From Nocardioides terrigena (lineage in GTDB: Bacteria > Actinomycetota > Actinomycetes > Propionibacteriales > Nocardioidaceae), in assembly GCF_003047265.1 (NCBI RefSeq), contig NZ_PZYY01000002.1, forward strand, positions 186,001-250,000: a stretch of 64,000 nt of DNA, in the 5' to 3' direction. Positions within the stretch are counted from its first letter, which is position 1. Every line of letters begins with the position of its first letter. The position numbers were made by a program, and so were the translations under genes. Below the pieces are notes generated by a model that saw only the letters and a program-made list of their open reading frames with translations, was not told where the DNA came from and ran no database searches. This document shows positions 42,007 through 52,344 of the stretch, in pieces.

Positions 42007-43479
42007 TCACTCGGAGGCGGGGGCCGCCGCGGAGTTGGCCGAGCCGCCCGAGCGGGTACGACGACGGCGGTTGCGGTTGCGCCCCTCACCGGCGGGCTTG
42101 TCCGCAGCCTCGGTGGACGTGGCCGTCGTGGAGGCGGCGGGGGAGCCACCCTCGACGGGGGCGCCGTTGCGGGTGCGGCTGCGGCTCCGGTTGCGGTTGC
42201 GGTCGCGCGGGGCGCGGTCGCCCGACGGGGCGCGGTCCTCGCGCGGCTTGCGCTCGACCGGGGCCGCGTCGACGATGCGGCCCTTGGTGCCGGCCGGGAT
42301 GCCCTGGTCGTGGAAGAGGTGCTCGGAGGTCGAGTAGGTCTCGGTCGGCTCCGGGAACGGCAGGTCGAGGACCTTGTTGATCATCTTCCAGCGGGCGATG
42401 TCCGGCCAGTCCACCAGCGTGATCGCGGTGCCGGTGGCCCCGGCCCGACCGGTGCGGCCGATGCGGTGGATGTAGGTCTTGTCGTCCTCGGGGCAGGTGT
42501 AGTTGACGACGTGCGAGACGCCGCGGACGTCGATGCCGCGGGCGGCGACGTCGGTGCACACCAGCACCTTGAGCTTGTCCTCGCGGAACTTGGCCAGGGC
42601 CTTCTCGCGGGCGATCTGCGCCATGTCGCCGTGCAGCGGGGCGGCCGCGAAGCCGCGCTCGGCCAGGTCGTCGGCGATCCGCTGCGCCTGGCGCTTGGTG
42701 CGGGTGAAGACGATCATCTTCTCGGCGTCGTCGGCCTGCAGGACGCGACCGATGATCTCCGGCTTGTCGAGGTCGTGCGCCAGGTAGATGAACTGCGCGG
42801 TGGCCGGCACGGTCGCGTTCTCGTACGACGACTCGGCGCGGATGTTCATCGGGTGCCGCATGTGCCGGCGGGCCAGCGCCACGATCGCGGCGGGCATGGT
42901 GGCCGAGAAGAGCATCGTCTGCCGGGTCTCCGGCGTCATGCTCAGCAGGCGCTCCACGTCGGGGAGGAAGCCGAGGTCGAGCATCTCGTCGGCCTCGTCG
43001 AGCACCAGCGCGTGCACGTGGGACAGGTCGAGGGCGCGGCGGTTGGCCAGGTCGATGAGCCGGCCCGGGGTGCCGACCACGATGTCGACGCCGGAGGCGA
43101 GCGTGTCGAGCTGGGTGTCGTAGCCGACGCCGCCGTAGACGGTGAGCACGCGCAGGCCGAGGTCGGCGCTGGCCAGGTGGAGGTCGTTGGAGACCTGGAG
43201 CGCGAGCTCGCGGGTCGGGGCCACGATCAGGGCCTGCGGCTTGCCCTGCGGCAGGTCGGCGTACGCCGGGTCGCTCATCGTGATGCTGCGCTGCATCACG
43301 GGGATGCCGAAGGCCAGGGTCTTGCCGGTGCCCGTGCGGGCCTGGCCGATGAGGTCGGTGCCCATCAGGGCGACCGAGAGGGTCATCTCCTGGATGGCGA
43401 AGGGGGTGGTGATGCCGGCGCGCTCGAGCGCGTCACAGATCCCGGGGAGCACCCCGAGGTCGCGGAAGGTCGTCGTCAT
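42007..43479 (-). CDS. DEAD-box RNA helicase (RhlE-like)
   Basis: A 490-aa helicase. Motifs seen in order are the Q motif (GITTPFAIQEMTL), I ARTGTGKTLAF (~residues 47-57), Ia APTRELALQ, II VLDEADEMLDLGF (~160-172), III SATMP, and in the second domain DVAARGIDVRGVSHVVNY and HRIGRTGRAGATG. The C-terminal ~100 residues are Arg/Asn/Gly/Ser-rich (NRNRSRSRTRN), a typical RNA-binding tail. It unwinds RNA duplexes with ATP. The start at 43479 has GAAAG upstream. It is divergent from the MiaE-like gene, as rhlE and Rv3210c are in mycobacteria. Confidence 0.93.
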   Translation of the reverse strand: MTTTFRDLGVLPGICDALERAGITTPFAIQEMTLSVALMGTDLIGQARTGTGKTLAFGIPVMQRSITMSDPAYADLPQGKPQALIVAPTRELALQVSNDLHLASADLGLRVLTVYGGVGYDTQLDTLASGVDIVVGTPGRLIDLANRRALDLSHVHALVLDEADEMLDLGFLPDVERLLSMTPETRQTMLFSATMPAAIVALARRHMRHPMNIRAESSYENATVPATAQFIYLAHDLDKPEIIGRVLQADDAEKMIVFTRTKRQAQRIADDLAERGFAAAPLHGDMAQIAREKALAKFREDKLKVLVCTDVAARGIDVRGVSHVVNYTCPEDDKTYIHRIGRTGRAGATGTAITLVDWPDIARWKMINKVLDLPFPEPTETYSTSEHLFHDQGIPAGTKGRIVDAAPVERKPREDRAPSGDRAPRDRNRNRSRSRTRNGAPVEGGSPAASTTATSTEAADKPAGEGRNRNRRRRTRSGGSANSAAAPASE

Positions 43480-43668
43480 GCGGGTTCGCTTTCGTCGATT
43501 CGAGTCCGTGGGAGCGGCGGACCGAAGAGGCAAGCCTGCCGCGCACATGCGTCGGCGCCGGGTCTGACCGGAGAGGTCCACCGGGAGGCGTGAGGCGGCA
43601 ACTCGGCGTGGCGCGTGGCTGCTGCGCTCGGGCTCCGGCGTGGCGCTCGATGCGGCCACTGTATCCCC

Positions 43669-43674
43669 TAGGGT
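43669..43674 (+). promoter_or_regulatory. TAGGGT -10 box 6 nt before the MiaE-like gene
   Basis: TAGGGT ends 6 nt before ATG 43681, a leaderless arrangement. The preceding 200 nt up to the helicase start hold no gene and must carry the divergent promoters. Confidence 0.5.
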
Positions 43675-43680
43675 GCGGAC

Positions 43681-44406
43681 ATGACTGAATCCTCCGCCGC
43701 GGCAGCCGGCCCGGGTGCCGGTGGGCCTCCCGTCGAAGCAGTCCATGACCCGGCCTACCACCAGGCGGTCATCGAGCTCCTCGGCGCGATCGCGTACGGC
43801 GAGCTGTCGGCCTTCGAGCGGCTCGCCGAGGACGCCAAGCTGGCCCCGACGCTGGCCGACAAGGTCGCGATCGGGCAGATGGCGGCGGCGGAGTTCGGCC
43901 ACCTGACCCGGCTCCGGGAGCGGCTCGAGGCCCTGGGCGCCGACCCGTTCGCGGCGATGGAGACCTTCCAGCCGGGCTTCGACTCCTTCCACCGGCACAC
44001 CGCACCCGCCGACTGGTACGAGGGGCTCATCAAGGCCTACGTCGGGGACGGCCTGGCCGCCGACTTCTACCGCGAGATCGCGGCGTACCTCGACGAGGAC
44101 ACCCGCGACCTCATCATCAGCGCGCTCGACGACTCCGGCCACTCGGCGTTCGTCGTCGAGCGGGTCCGACGTGGCATCGAGCAGGACCCCCGCCTGGGTG
44201 GTCGGCTGGCCCTGTGGGGCCGTCGGCTGATGGGCGAGGCGCTCACCCAGGCCCAGCGGGTGGCCGCCGAGCGGGACGCGCTGACCGCCCTGCTGGCGGG
44301 TGGGGTGGACCGGCCCGGGCTCGACCTCGCGGCACTGGGCCGGATGTTCGCCCGGCTCACCGAGCGGCACGCGCAGCGGATGGCCGACCTCGGGCTCGAC
44401 TCCTGA
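43681..44406 (+). CDS. Ferritin-like fold protein (MiaE_2-like)
   Basis: A 241-aa, nearly all-helical protein. Conserved helices read LGAIAYGELSAFERLAEDA and QMAAAEFGHLTRLRERLEAL, with E and E-x-x-H spaced as in di-iron ferritin-like proteins. The third helix has WYEGLIKAYVGDGLAADFYRE, and the fourth ISALDDSGHSAFVVERVR, where D-x-x-H stands in place of E-x-x-H. It resembles the tRNA-hydroxylase MiaE-like proteins. Whether it binds iron or hydroxylates tRNA in Actinobacteria is unknown. A perfect hairpin terminator follows. Confidence 0.82.
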   Translation: MTESSAAAAGPGAGGPPVEAVHDPAYHQAVIELLGAIAYGELSAFERLAEDAKLAPTLADKVAIGQMAAAEFGHLTRLRERLEALGADPFAAMETFQPGFDSFHRHTAPADWYEGLIKAYVGDGLAADFYREIAAYLDEDTRDLIISALDDSGHSAFVVERVRRGIEQDPRLGGRLALWGRRLMGEALTQAQRVAAERDALTALLAGGVDRPGLDLAALGRMFARLTERHAQRMADLGLDS

Positions 44407-44443
44407 CGCCTCGACGCCTCGACGCCTGATCCCTGACACGTGA

Positions 44444-44479
44444 CGAAGGGCCCCGCACCGGTCGGTGCGGGGCCCTTCG
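44444..44479. terminator. Bidirectional terminator between MiaE-like and GlsB-like genes
   Basis: CGAAGGGCCCCGCACC (44444-44459), loop GGTC, and GGTGCGGGGCCCTTCG (44464-44479) form a perfect 16-bp stem between convergent genes. Confidence 0.9.
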
Positions 44480-44506
44480 ATCGTGCTGCGCGAGACGCGG
44501 TGAGCG

Positions 44507-44785
44507 TCAGACGTGCGTGCGCGAGCCGTGGTTGCGACCGGTGACGGTCGAGGCGATCACGACGAGCACGGCCGAGGTGATGATGGCGACGATCCAGCGG
44601 ACCCAGTCGACACCGCCCGAGCCGTCGCCGCCGAAGGCCGCGTAGATGTAGTAGCCGAGGATGATGCCGCCGATGCCGCACAGGACGGTGAGCCACAGCG
44701 GGATGTTGTCCTTGTCGCCGGGGGCGACGAGCTTGCCGAGGAGGCCGATCACGACGCCTCCGATGATGAGCCACAGGATGTCCAC
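44507..44785 (-). CDS. GlsB/YeaQ/YmgE-family small membrane protein
   Basis: A 92-aa protein with three membrane helices: ILWLIIGGVVIGLLGKLVAP, LWLTVLCGIGGIILGYYIY and WVRWIVAIITSAVLVVIAS. This is the transglycosylase-associated (GlsB/YeaQ) family, often induced by stress, with unknown function. The GTG start at 44785 follows GAAAGG by 9 nt. Earlier starts would add a Ser/Ala-rich stretch that does not belong to the family. The 173-nt upstream gap holds no gene. Confidence 0.85.
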   Translation of the reverse strand: MDILWLIIGGVVIGLLGKLVAPGDKDNIPLWLTVLCGIGGIILGYYIYAAFGGDGSGGVDWVRWIVAIITSAVLVVIASTVTGRNHGSRTHV

Positions 44786-44958
44786 GAGTTCTGCCTTTCG
44801 GATGCCGCACCCTGATGGTGCGGTCGCTGCCGACCCGGAGGTCGACACACCAGCATCATCGTCCCCACGGGGGTCGCGATCAATTACCGACCCCCCGAAG
44901 GGTGGCCGCGAGTCGCGGGACCTCCGGAGCAGCTCGGGGGAGCCGGTGGATCAGGTGC

Positions 44959-45177
44959 TCAGCGGAAGCCGACGGTGCCGGCGACGCCGCCGCCGATCTC
45001 GACGTACGCGATCTTGTCTCCGGGGACCGCGATGGTGCGGCCCCGGGTGTCGGTGAAGCGGAACAGGCTCGAGGACGAGACCGCCTCGGCGAGCTGAGCC
45101 TCGATGTCCTCGGGGCTGGCGTCGGTCTCCACGACCAGCTCACGGGGGGCGTGCTGGACGCCGATCTTGACCTCCAC
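44959..45177 (-). CDS. DUF3107 small protein
   Basis: A 72-aa protein, MEVKIGVQHAPRELVVETDA... ending VEIGGGVAGTVGFR, matching DUF3107 (Rv3208A/TB9.4 in M. tuberculosis). It is a small beta-rich, possibly ATP-site-like protein (TIAVPGDKIAYVEI) of unknown role. It lies 80 nt downstream of the TetR gene on the same strand, as in mycobacteria. A GAAGGAG site lies upstream of the ATG. Confidence 0.9.
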   Translation of the reverse strand: MEVKIGVQHAPRELVVETDASPEDIEAQLAEAVSSSSLFRFTDTRGRTIAVPGDKIAYVEIGGGVAGTVGFR

Positions 45178-45257
45178 GGGGTGACTCCTTCAGATGTACG
45201 ACGGGGGTGTGTGGTGACGGTATCCAGCAGGGCCTGAGCGACGCCGGCTGGTCCCGG

Positions 45258-45890
45258 TCAGTGCTCCAGGGGGTAGCCGCGGATCCCGCGCCAGGCCAGC
45301 CCGGCGACGAGGGCCGCCGCGTCGGCCTGGCTGATGCCGGCCGTCTCCGACAGCCAGAACCGTGCGCTCACCTGGGCCATTCCCACCAGGGAGACGGCGA
45401 GCAGGCGCGAGGCGTCGTCGGGCAGGCCGGTGTCCTCGTGGATGACCTCGGCGATCATCGAGGCGCACTCGGTGGTGACCCGGTCGACGTGCTCGCGCAC
45501 GGCCGGCTCGCTGGTGAGGTCGGACTCGAAGACCAGGCGGAAGGCGCCGGTGTCGGCGGCGACGTAGGTGAAGAACACGTCCATCGTCGCCTCGACGCGG
45601 AGCTTGTTGTCCTGGGTGGCGGCGAGCGCCTGGCGGCAGTTGTCGATGATCGTGTCGCACGAGGTGTCGAGCAGCGCGAGGTAGAGCTCGAGCTTGCCGG
45701 GGAAGTGCTGGTAGAGCACCGGCTTGGACACCCCCGCGCGGTCGGCGATGTCGTCCATCGCGGCCGCGTGGTAGCCCTGCGCCACGAAGACCTCGAGGGC
45801 CGACTCGAGCAGCTGGGCGCGGCGCTCGCGTCGCGGCATCCGGCCGCCCCGCGGCCGGGGCTCGCCCGAGTCGAAGCGATCAACGCTCAC
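45258..45890 (-). CDS. TetR/AcrR-family transcriptional regulator
   Basis: A 210-aa repressor-type protein. The helix-turn-helix (~residues 20-65) reads ALEVFVAQGYHAAAMDDIAD and AGVSKPVLYQHFPGKLELYL. The C-terminal ligand domain is all helical. The GTG at 45890 was chosen because GGGAGGA lies ~9 nt upstream. It corresponds to Rv3208 in synteny, beside DUF3107 and divergent from moeZ. The ligand and targets are unknown. Autoregulation from the 190-nt divergent gap is plausible. Confidence 0.9.
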   Translation of the reverse strand: MSVDRFDSGEPRPRGGRMPRRERRAQLLESALEVFVAQGYHAAAMDDIADRAGVSKPVLYQHFPGKLELYLALLDTSCDTIIDNCRQALAATQDNKLRVEATMDVFFTYVAADTGAFRLVFESDLTSEPAVREHVDRVTTECASMIAEVIHEDTGLPDDASRLLAVSLVGMAQVSARFWLSETAGISQADAAALVAGLAWRGIRGYPLEH

Positions 45891-46078
45891 GTGTGTTTCC
45901 TCCCGCACGATCGATGAGCCCGCAGCCTACTCGCAGGTAGAGACCTAGCTCGCTCGCACCACACGTCCGGATGCCGGGACGTGTGCGGTCCGCGACCGGG
46001 GCGCGGGGAACATGGACGGCGTCGGCGGCGTTGCCCCCACGTCACCGAGAACAGTGCCGAGAAGCCTAGGAGTGCCCC

Positions 46079-47278
46079 GTGTCGTTCGCCCCGCTCGTCG
46101 AGCCTGCCGCCGAGCTCACCACCGACGAGGTGCGCCGCTACAGCCGGCACCTGATCATCCCGGACGTGGGCATGAGCGGCCAGAAGCGCCTCAAGAACGC
46201 CAAGGTCCTCGTGATCGGCGCCGGCGGGCTCGGCTCGCCCGCCCTGCTCTACCTCGCCGCGGCCGGCGTCGGCACCCTCGGCATCGCCGAGTTCGACGAG
46301 GTCGACGAGTCCAACCTGCAGCGCCAGATCATCCACGGCCAGTCCGACGTCGGCCGGCCCAAGGCCGAGTCGGCCCGCGACTCGATCCAGGAGACCAACC
46401 CGCTCGTCAACGTCGTCGTGCACAACGAGCGCCTCGACAACGACAACGTCAAGCGTGTCTTCGAGGGCTACGACCTCATCGTCGACGGCACCGACAACTT
46501 CGCGACCCGCTACATGGTCAACGACGCGGCGTACTTCCTCGGGATCCCCTACGTGTGGGGCTCGATCTACCGCTTCGACGGCCAGGCGTCGGTCTTCGCG
46601 CCGATGCTCGGCGAGGACCTGCCCTGCTACCGCTGCCTCTACCCCGAGCCCCCGCCGCCGGGCATGGTCCCCAGCTGCGCCGAGGGCGGCGTGCTCGGCG
46701 TGCTGTGCGCCAGCATCGGCGCGATCCAGGTCAACGAGGCCATCAAGCTGCTCACCGGCATCGGGGACCCGATCGCGGGCAAGCTGATGATCTACGACGC
46801 GCTGGAGATGGAGTACCGCAAGCTCAAGGTCCGCAAGGACCCCAGCTGCGCGCTCTGCGGGGAGAACCCGACCGTCACCGACCTCATCGACTACGACGCG
46901 TTCTGTGGCGCCGTCTCCGACGAGGCGGCCGAGGCCGCGGCCGGCTCGACCATCTCGGTCTCCACGCTGGAGCAGATGCTCAAGGAGCGCGAGGCCGGTG
47001 AGCGCGACTTCGTGCTGGTCGACGTGCGCGAGCCCAACGAGTACGAGATCAACAAGATCCCCGGCTCGGTGCTGATCCCCAAGGGCGAGTTCCTCAACGG
47101 CAACGCCCTCGGCCAGCTCCCGTCGGACAAGCAGGTCGTCATGCACTGCAAGTCGGGCGTCCGCTCGGCGGAGACCCTCGCCATCGTCAAGGGCGCGGGC
47201 TACGCCGACGCCGTGCACGTCGGTGGCGGCGTGGTGGCGTGGGTGTCGCAGATCGACCCCAGCCAGCCGGCGTACTGA
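46079..47278 (+). CDS. moeZ: Adenylyltransferase/sulfurtransferase MoeZ (MoeB-rhodanese)
   Basis: A 399-aa two-domain protein. The E1-like MoeB/ThiF domain (~15-265) has the nucleotide loop VIGAGGLGSPALLYLAAAG (~42-60), the RQIIHGQSDVGRPKA block, and zinc-type cysteine pairs CYRC and CALC. The rhodanese domain (~300-395) carries the active Cys in VVMHCKSGVRSAETL. MoeZ adenylates and thiolates sulfur-carrier proteins for molybdopterin, thiocarboxylated CysO and related pathways. The GTG start has AGGAG 8 nt upstream. A hairpin terminator follows. Confidence 0.95.
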   Translation: MSFAPLVEPAAELTTDEVRRYSRHLIIPDVGMSGQKRLKNAKVLVIGAGGLGSPALLYLAAAGVGTLGIAEFDEVDESNLQRQIIHGQSDVGRPKAESARDSIQETNPLVNVVVHNERLDNDNVKRVFEGYDLIVDGTDNFATRYMVNDAAYFLGIPYVWGSIYRFDGQASVFAPMLGEDLPCYRCLYPEPPPPGMVPSCAEGGVLGVLCASIGAIQVNEAIKLLTGIGDPIAGKLMIYDALEMEYRKLKVRKDPSCALCGENPTVTDLIDYDAFCGAVSDEAAEAAAGSTISVSTLEQMLKEREAGERDFVLVDVREPNEYEINKIPGSVLIPKGEFLNGNALGQLPSDKQVVMHCKSGVRSAETLAIVKGAGYADAVHVGGGVVAWVSQIDPSQPAY

Positions 47279-47305
47279 CGCAGGACCGATCGGCGAGATC
47301 ACCAC

Positions 47306-47337
47306 ACGAGGCGTAACCCCTCCGGGTTGCGCCTCGT
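47306..47337 (+). terminator. Terminator after moeZ
   Basis: ACGAGGCG-T-AACCC (47306-47319) pairs with GGGTT-G-CGCCTCGT (47324-47337) around a CTCC loop, with one T-G position in the stem. It lies 28 nt after the stop. Confidence 0.8.
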
Positions 47338-47347
47338 TGGCGTCTCC

Positions 47348-48214
47348 ATGGACCTGAACCGATCGTTCCTGACCTTGTCCACGGCGGCCGCGCTGGCCGC
47401 CACTGCGGCCCTGGCCGGCCCGGCGACGGCCGCACCCGCCGACGTCCCGGCGTACGCCCCGGCGGACACCGCGCAGATCCACCCGGGCGTCCAGATGTAC
47501 ACCGAGGGCGCCCAGTGCACCGCCAACTTCGTCTACACCGACGGCTCCGGCGCGACGTACGTCGGCTACGCGGCGCACTGCGCGGGCACGGGTGAGGCCA
47601 CCGACACCAACGGCTGCGACGCCGCGTCCCTGCCGCTCGGCACCCGGGTGAGCTTCGTCGAGGGCGGCTCGCTGGCCACCGAGGGGACGACCGTGGGCCA
47701 GGGCACGCTGGCCTACTCGTCCTGGCTCACCATGCAGCAGCGCGGTGAGACCGACGAGAACGCCTGCGCCTACAACGACCTGGCGCTGGTGGAGGTCGAC
47801 GCGGGCGACGTCGCCAAGGTCAACCCGTCGGTCCCGTTCTGGGGTGGGCCGGTGGCCGTCAACACGACGGGCACCGCTGCCGGTGACACGGTGTACTCGT
47901 ACGGCAGCTCGAGCCTGCGGGCCGGCGTCGAGGCGCTCTCGCCCAAGGTGGGCACCAGCCTGGGGGTCGAGGGCGAGGGCTGGTCGCACCCGGTCTACAC
48001 CGTGACGCCGGGCGTCCCGGGGGACTCCGGTAGCGCCTTCCTGGACGCCGAGGGCAACGCCCTGGGCACCCTCTCCACCCTCGCCCTGGCCCCGCTCGCC
48101 GGGTCCAACGGGGTGGGTGACCTGTCGCACGAGCTGTCCTACGCACAGCAGCACGGCCCTCTCGCGGGCCTGCGGCTCGTGCCCGGCACCGAGCCGTTCA
48201 GCCCGGTCCTCTGA
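47348..48214 (+). CDS. Secreted trypsin-like serine protease
   Basis: A 288-aa protein with a signal peptide (~1-29, TAALAGPATA). The S1-type catalytic triad is visible: His in YVGYAAHCAG (~residues 71-80), Asp in CAYNDLALVEVD (~140-151) and Ser in GVPGDSGSAFLD (~219-230). Cysteines pair near the His and in the loops. The protein lacks a clear pro-region of alpha-lytic type. The start is only 10 nt after the moeZ terminator hairpin. The target is unknown. Confidence 0.85.
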   Translation: MDLNRSFLTLSTAAALAATAALAGPATAAPADVPAYAPADTAQIHPGVQMYTEGAQCTANFVYTDGSGATYVGYAAHCAGTGEATDTNGCDAASLPLGTRVSFVEGGSLATEGTTVGQGTLAYSSWLTMQQRGETDENACAYNDLALVEVDAGDVAKVNPSVPFWGGPVAVNTTGTAAGDTVYSYGSSSLRAGVEALSPKVGTSLGVEGEGWSHPVYTVTPGVPGDSGSAFLDAEGNALGTLSTLALAPLAGSNGVGDLSHELSYAQQHGPLAGLRLVPGTEPFSPVL

Positions 48215-48308
48215 CCCGCTGACCCGCTCGCGACAGTCGCCGGCGGCTCCGTCTCGTGGGGGGCGGAGCTGCCGGTCATGCCTCACCCCTCGCGGCACGG
48301 TCGCGGGC

Positions 48309-48314
48309 TAGGGT
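48309..48314 (+). promoter_or_regulatory. TAGGGT -10 box 7 nt before the DUF4129 operon
   Basis: TAGGGT ends 7 nt before ATG 48322, so the five-gene MoxR operon probably starts with a leaderless mRNA. Confidence 0.5.
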
Positions 48315-48321
48315 CGCCGCC

Positions 48322-49035
48322 ATGAGGAGGCCCGCCGTCGTCGCTGCCCTGGCCGTGGCCGGTGCCTGTGTGCTCGTGGTCCTGGTCGCGTGGGCCGCCC
48401 TCGTGGGACCCCAGGACGTCTTCACCGGTGACGGCCCGCAGATCAGCCAGGAGACGACGACCACCGCGACGGAGGACGCGCCCATCGACACCGCGGGCAC
48501 GACCCGCGACGACGTCGAGCAGGCCGACCCGCCGACCTGGGTGCGGGTGCTCCTCAACGTGGTCGGCGGCGCCGTGCAGCTCGCCGCCCTCGCCGGGATG
48601 GTGCTGGTCGCCGTCCTCGTCGTACGCCGCCTGCACACGGCCTTCGCCCGGCGCGGGACCCGCGAGGAGGCGGCCACCGGCGAGTTCGAGGCGCTCGACG
48701 ACCGGCAGCGGATCGCCGCCGCCATGGCACTGGACGCCGACGAGCAGGCGCGGGTGCTCGAGGGAGGTGAGCCGCGCAACGCGATCGTGGAGTGCTGGCA
48801 CCGCTTCGAGCTGCAGGCCGCGCGCGCGGGGATGGCCCGCCGGGAGTGGGAGACCTCCTCGGAGCTGGCGTTGCGGATGCTGGACGCCGCCGACGTCGAC
48901 CGGGAGGCGGTGACCCGGCTGCTGGAGCTCTACCGCGAGGCCCGCTTCAGCGGCCACGAGGTGGGCGAGGTGGAGCGCCGGGCGGCCGTCGACGCGCTGG
49001 CCCGGATCCGCGCGAGCGTCGGGGCGGTCCGGTGA
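48322..49035 (+). CDS. DUF4129 membrane protein
   Basis: A 237-aa protein with an N-terminal helix (~5-28), an outer Thr/Glu-rich loop, a second helix (~80-100, VGGAVQLAALAGMVLVAVLV) and a C-terminal cytosolic DUF4129 domain (~150-230). That domain contains IVECWHRFELQAARAG, ETSSELALRML and LYREARFSGHEV. DUF4129 domains accompany MoxR/DUF58/transglutaminase operons and are of unknown function. It overlaps the next gene by 4 bp. Confidence 0.82.
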   Translation: MRRPAVVAALAVAGACVLVVLVAWAALVGPQDVFTGDGPQISQETTTTATEDAPIDTAGTTRDDVEQADPPTWVRVLLNVVGGAVQLAALAGMVLVAVLVVRRLHTAFARRGTREEAATGEFEALDDRQRIAAAMALDADEQARVLEGGEPRNAIVECWHRFELQAARAGMARREWETSSELALRMLDAADVDREAVTRLLELYREARFSGHEVGEVERRAAVDALARIRASVGAVR

Positions 49036-49467
49036 GCAGCCCGCTCCTGCGGGCCTGGTGGGCCCGCGCCGTACTCCTCGCCCTGGTGGTCGTCGTCGGC
49101 CAGGTCGTGCTCACCCTCCTGGACTTCGGGCCCCGCCTGCTGGGCTGGGCCCTGCTCGCGACCGCGGTGGCGGCCCTGCTGTGGTTGCTCCTCGACGCGG
49201 CCGGCACCCAGGCCGCGGGCTGGGACTCCGGCCTGCCGCCGTTCGTGCGGGCGGACCCCGGGGAGGCCACGACGTACAGCCGGGTCCTCGACAGCCACCT
49301 CGACTCCCGCGACCCCGGACCGGCACTGCGCGACCGCCTGGTGGCGCTGGCCCGCTCCCGCGACCCCGACCTCGCCGACCCGGTGCTGCGCGACCTCGCC
49401 CAGCAGCCCGCGCGCCGGCTCACCCCCGACGACATCGACCGCTACCTGACCAGGATCGAGGCACTCC

Positions 49468-49478
<11 letters not shown>
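49032..49478 (+). CDS. Small membrane protein of the MoxR operon
   Basis: A 148-aa protein with two N-terminal helices (~10-27 and ~31-52) and a soluble C-terminus with RVLDSHLDSRDPGPALRDRL and LTPDDIDRYLTRIEALRD. I do not recognise a named family. GTG overlaps the DUF4129 stop (GTGA), and its own end overlaps the moxR start by 11 nt, so translation is coupled on both sides. Confidence 0.75.
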
Positions 49479-50456
<978 letters not shown>

Positions 50457-50460
<4 letters not shown>

Positions 50461-51740
50461 CCCGCTGGGTCGCCACGCCCGCGCTGGCCCGGGCCTGCGC
50501 CGTCGCGGCGGCGGGCCTGGTCGGGGCGGTCGCGCTCGGGTCGCCGGTGCTGGTGGTCCTGACCGCGCCCTTCCTCGTGCCGGCGGTGCTCGGCCTGGTG
50601 CACCGGCCACGCACGACGCCCCGCCTGGTCCCCGACCTCGGGGTGCAGCGGCTGCACGAGGGACAGGGCCTGGCCAGTGGCCTGGTGGTGGAGCCTGCCG
50701 ACGGGGTCGAGCACGTGACCCGCGTGCTGGAGCGTCCGCCGTACGTCGACCTCTCCCCGCAGTCGGGGGTCGTCGGCGGCCTCCTCCGCGACGGCATGCC
50801 CGAGGCGGGCATCGGCGTCACCCGCTGGGGGCGCCGACCCGTCGGCGCCGAGCAGGTCGCGCTCACCGGTGCCTGGGCCGGGTTCCGCTGGGGGCCGCGG
50901 GCGGTCCCGGCGGTCACCGTCCCGGTGCTGCCCCAGCCGGCCGCTTTCGACTCCCGGGCCGAGGCGCCGCAGCCGGACGGCCTGGTCGGCGCGCACCGCT
51001 CGCGCCGCGTGGGCAGCGGGACCGAGTTCAGCGGGATCCGGGGCTTCGCGGCCGGAGACCGGCTGCGCCGGATCCACTGGCCGGTCTCGCTGCGCACCGG
51101 CTCGCTGCAGGTCGTGACCACCCGGGCCGAGCAGGACTCGGGGGTCCTCGTCGTCGTGGACGCCTTCCGCGAGCTCGGGCACAGCGGGGGCGTCGACGGG
51201 CCCGCCAGCAGCCTGGACCTCACGGTGCGGGCCGCGTCGGCGCTCGCCGAGCACCACGTCCGGGTCGGCGACCGAGTGGGGCTGCGGGTCCTCGGACCGG
51301 GCGACGCCCGGGTCCCGCTCGGCACCGGCACCCGGCACCTCCACCGCCTGGCCGGCACCCTCGCCCGGGTCGTCCCGGCGAACCGTCAGGTGGACGAGGA
51401 CGCAGCCCTCGAGCTCGGGGTCCAGGGCGACTGCGTCGTCTACGTCCTCTCGCCGATGCTGGACGCGCCCGTCGTCACCGCGACGGCGATGCTGGTCCGT
51501 CGGGGCGTGCCGGTGCTCGTCATCGACACGCTCGGGGAGCGCGACCTCGACGAGCTCGGCGGCCCCCGGTCGCGGGCGGGGCTCGCGTGGCGGATGCGGC
51601 GGGTCGAGCGGGACAACCTCCTCGATCGGCTGGCGGGCCTCGGCTGCCCGGTCGTGCCGTGGCGTGGTCCCGGCACCGTCGACGACGTCCTGCACCGCCT
51701 GGCCCGGCGGGCCCAGCAACCCCGGGTGCGTGCCCGGTGA
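50457..51740 (+). CDS. DUF58 protein
   Basis: A 427-aa protein with two hydrophobic segments near the N-terminus (~10-50). The DUF58 signature follows as GTEFSGIRGFAAGDRLRRIH (~residues 182-201), then a VWA-like fold with LVVVDAFRELG. GTG overlaps the MoxR stop (GTGA), so it is the direct partner of that ATPase. The biological target of MoxR-DUF58 pairs in Actinobacteria is not known. Confidence 0.88.
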
Positions 51741-52252
51741 ACCGGGTCCGGCAGTGGCAGCCGTCGGCGGTCGCCGCGAGGGTCCTGGTGGTGCTGCTGC
51801 CGCTCCTCGCGGTCGCCGCCGCGGGTCAGCGTCCGGCCACGCCATTCCTGCTGGTGCTCGCCGTGCTGGCGCTGGGGTGGGGCGTCGCCCCGGAGTCGGC
51901 GGTCGGTCAGGTCGTGCTCGTCCTGGTCGTCGGCTGGTGGGGCGTGCGTGTCGCCGACCCGCTGCAACCGACCGTGCTGCTCGCCGGCGCGGCCCTGCTG
52001 GGGGCCCACGTGGCCGCACTGTTGGCGTCGTACGGTCCGGCGCGGCTCGCCGTCGACCGGCGGGTCGCGCTGCTCTGGGTACGCCGCGCGCTGCTGGCGC
52101 TGCTCGTCCTCCCGGTCGCGTGGGTCGCGGCACGCGGGCTGGGCTCCGCCCCGGAGCAGCCCGCGCTGTGGACCGTCGCGCTGGTGACGGTCGCCGGCGT
52201 CCTCGTGACCGCGGGGCTCGCCCTGCGTGAGGCGTCGTCGGACGAGGTCTGA
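51737..52252 (+). CDS. Hypothetical membrane protein ending the MoxR operon
   Basis: A 171-aa protein with about five hydrophobic helices (for example VLVVLLPLLAVAAAGQRP, VGQVVLVLVVGWWGVRV and TVALVTVAGVLVTAGLALRE). It is positioned where a larger transglutaminase-type membrane protein often lies in such operons, but it has only the membrane part. GTG overlaps the DUF58 stop. Confidence 0.75.
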   Translation: MNRVRQWQPSAVAARVLVVLLPLLAVAAAGQRPATPFLLVLAVLALGWGVAPESAVGQVVLVLVVGWWGVRVADPLQPTVLLAGAALLGAHVAALLASYGPARLAVDRRVALLWVRRALLALLVLPVAWVAARGLGSAPEQPALWTVALVTVAGVLVTAGLALREASSDEV

Positions 52253-52331
52253 GGTCGCAGCACGACTGGGTCGCCGGCGCCCGGTCCGTCCGGGGCGCGG
52301 AGCCCCGCACGGCCCTGGGCCGGGTCGGGGC

Positions 52332-52337
52332 CACAAT
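52332..52337 (+). promoter_or_regulatory. CACAAT -10 box 7 nt before the acyltransferase
   Basis: CACAAT ends 7 nt before ATG 52345. The spacing selects this codon over the ATG at 52336, which would overlap the box. Confidence 0.42.
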
Positions 52338-52344
52338 GGGCGCC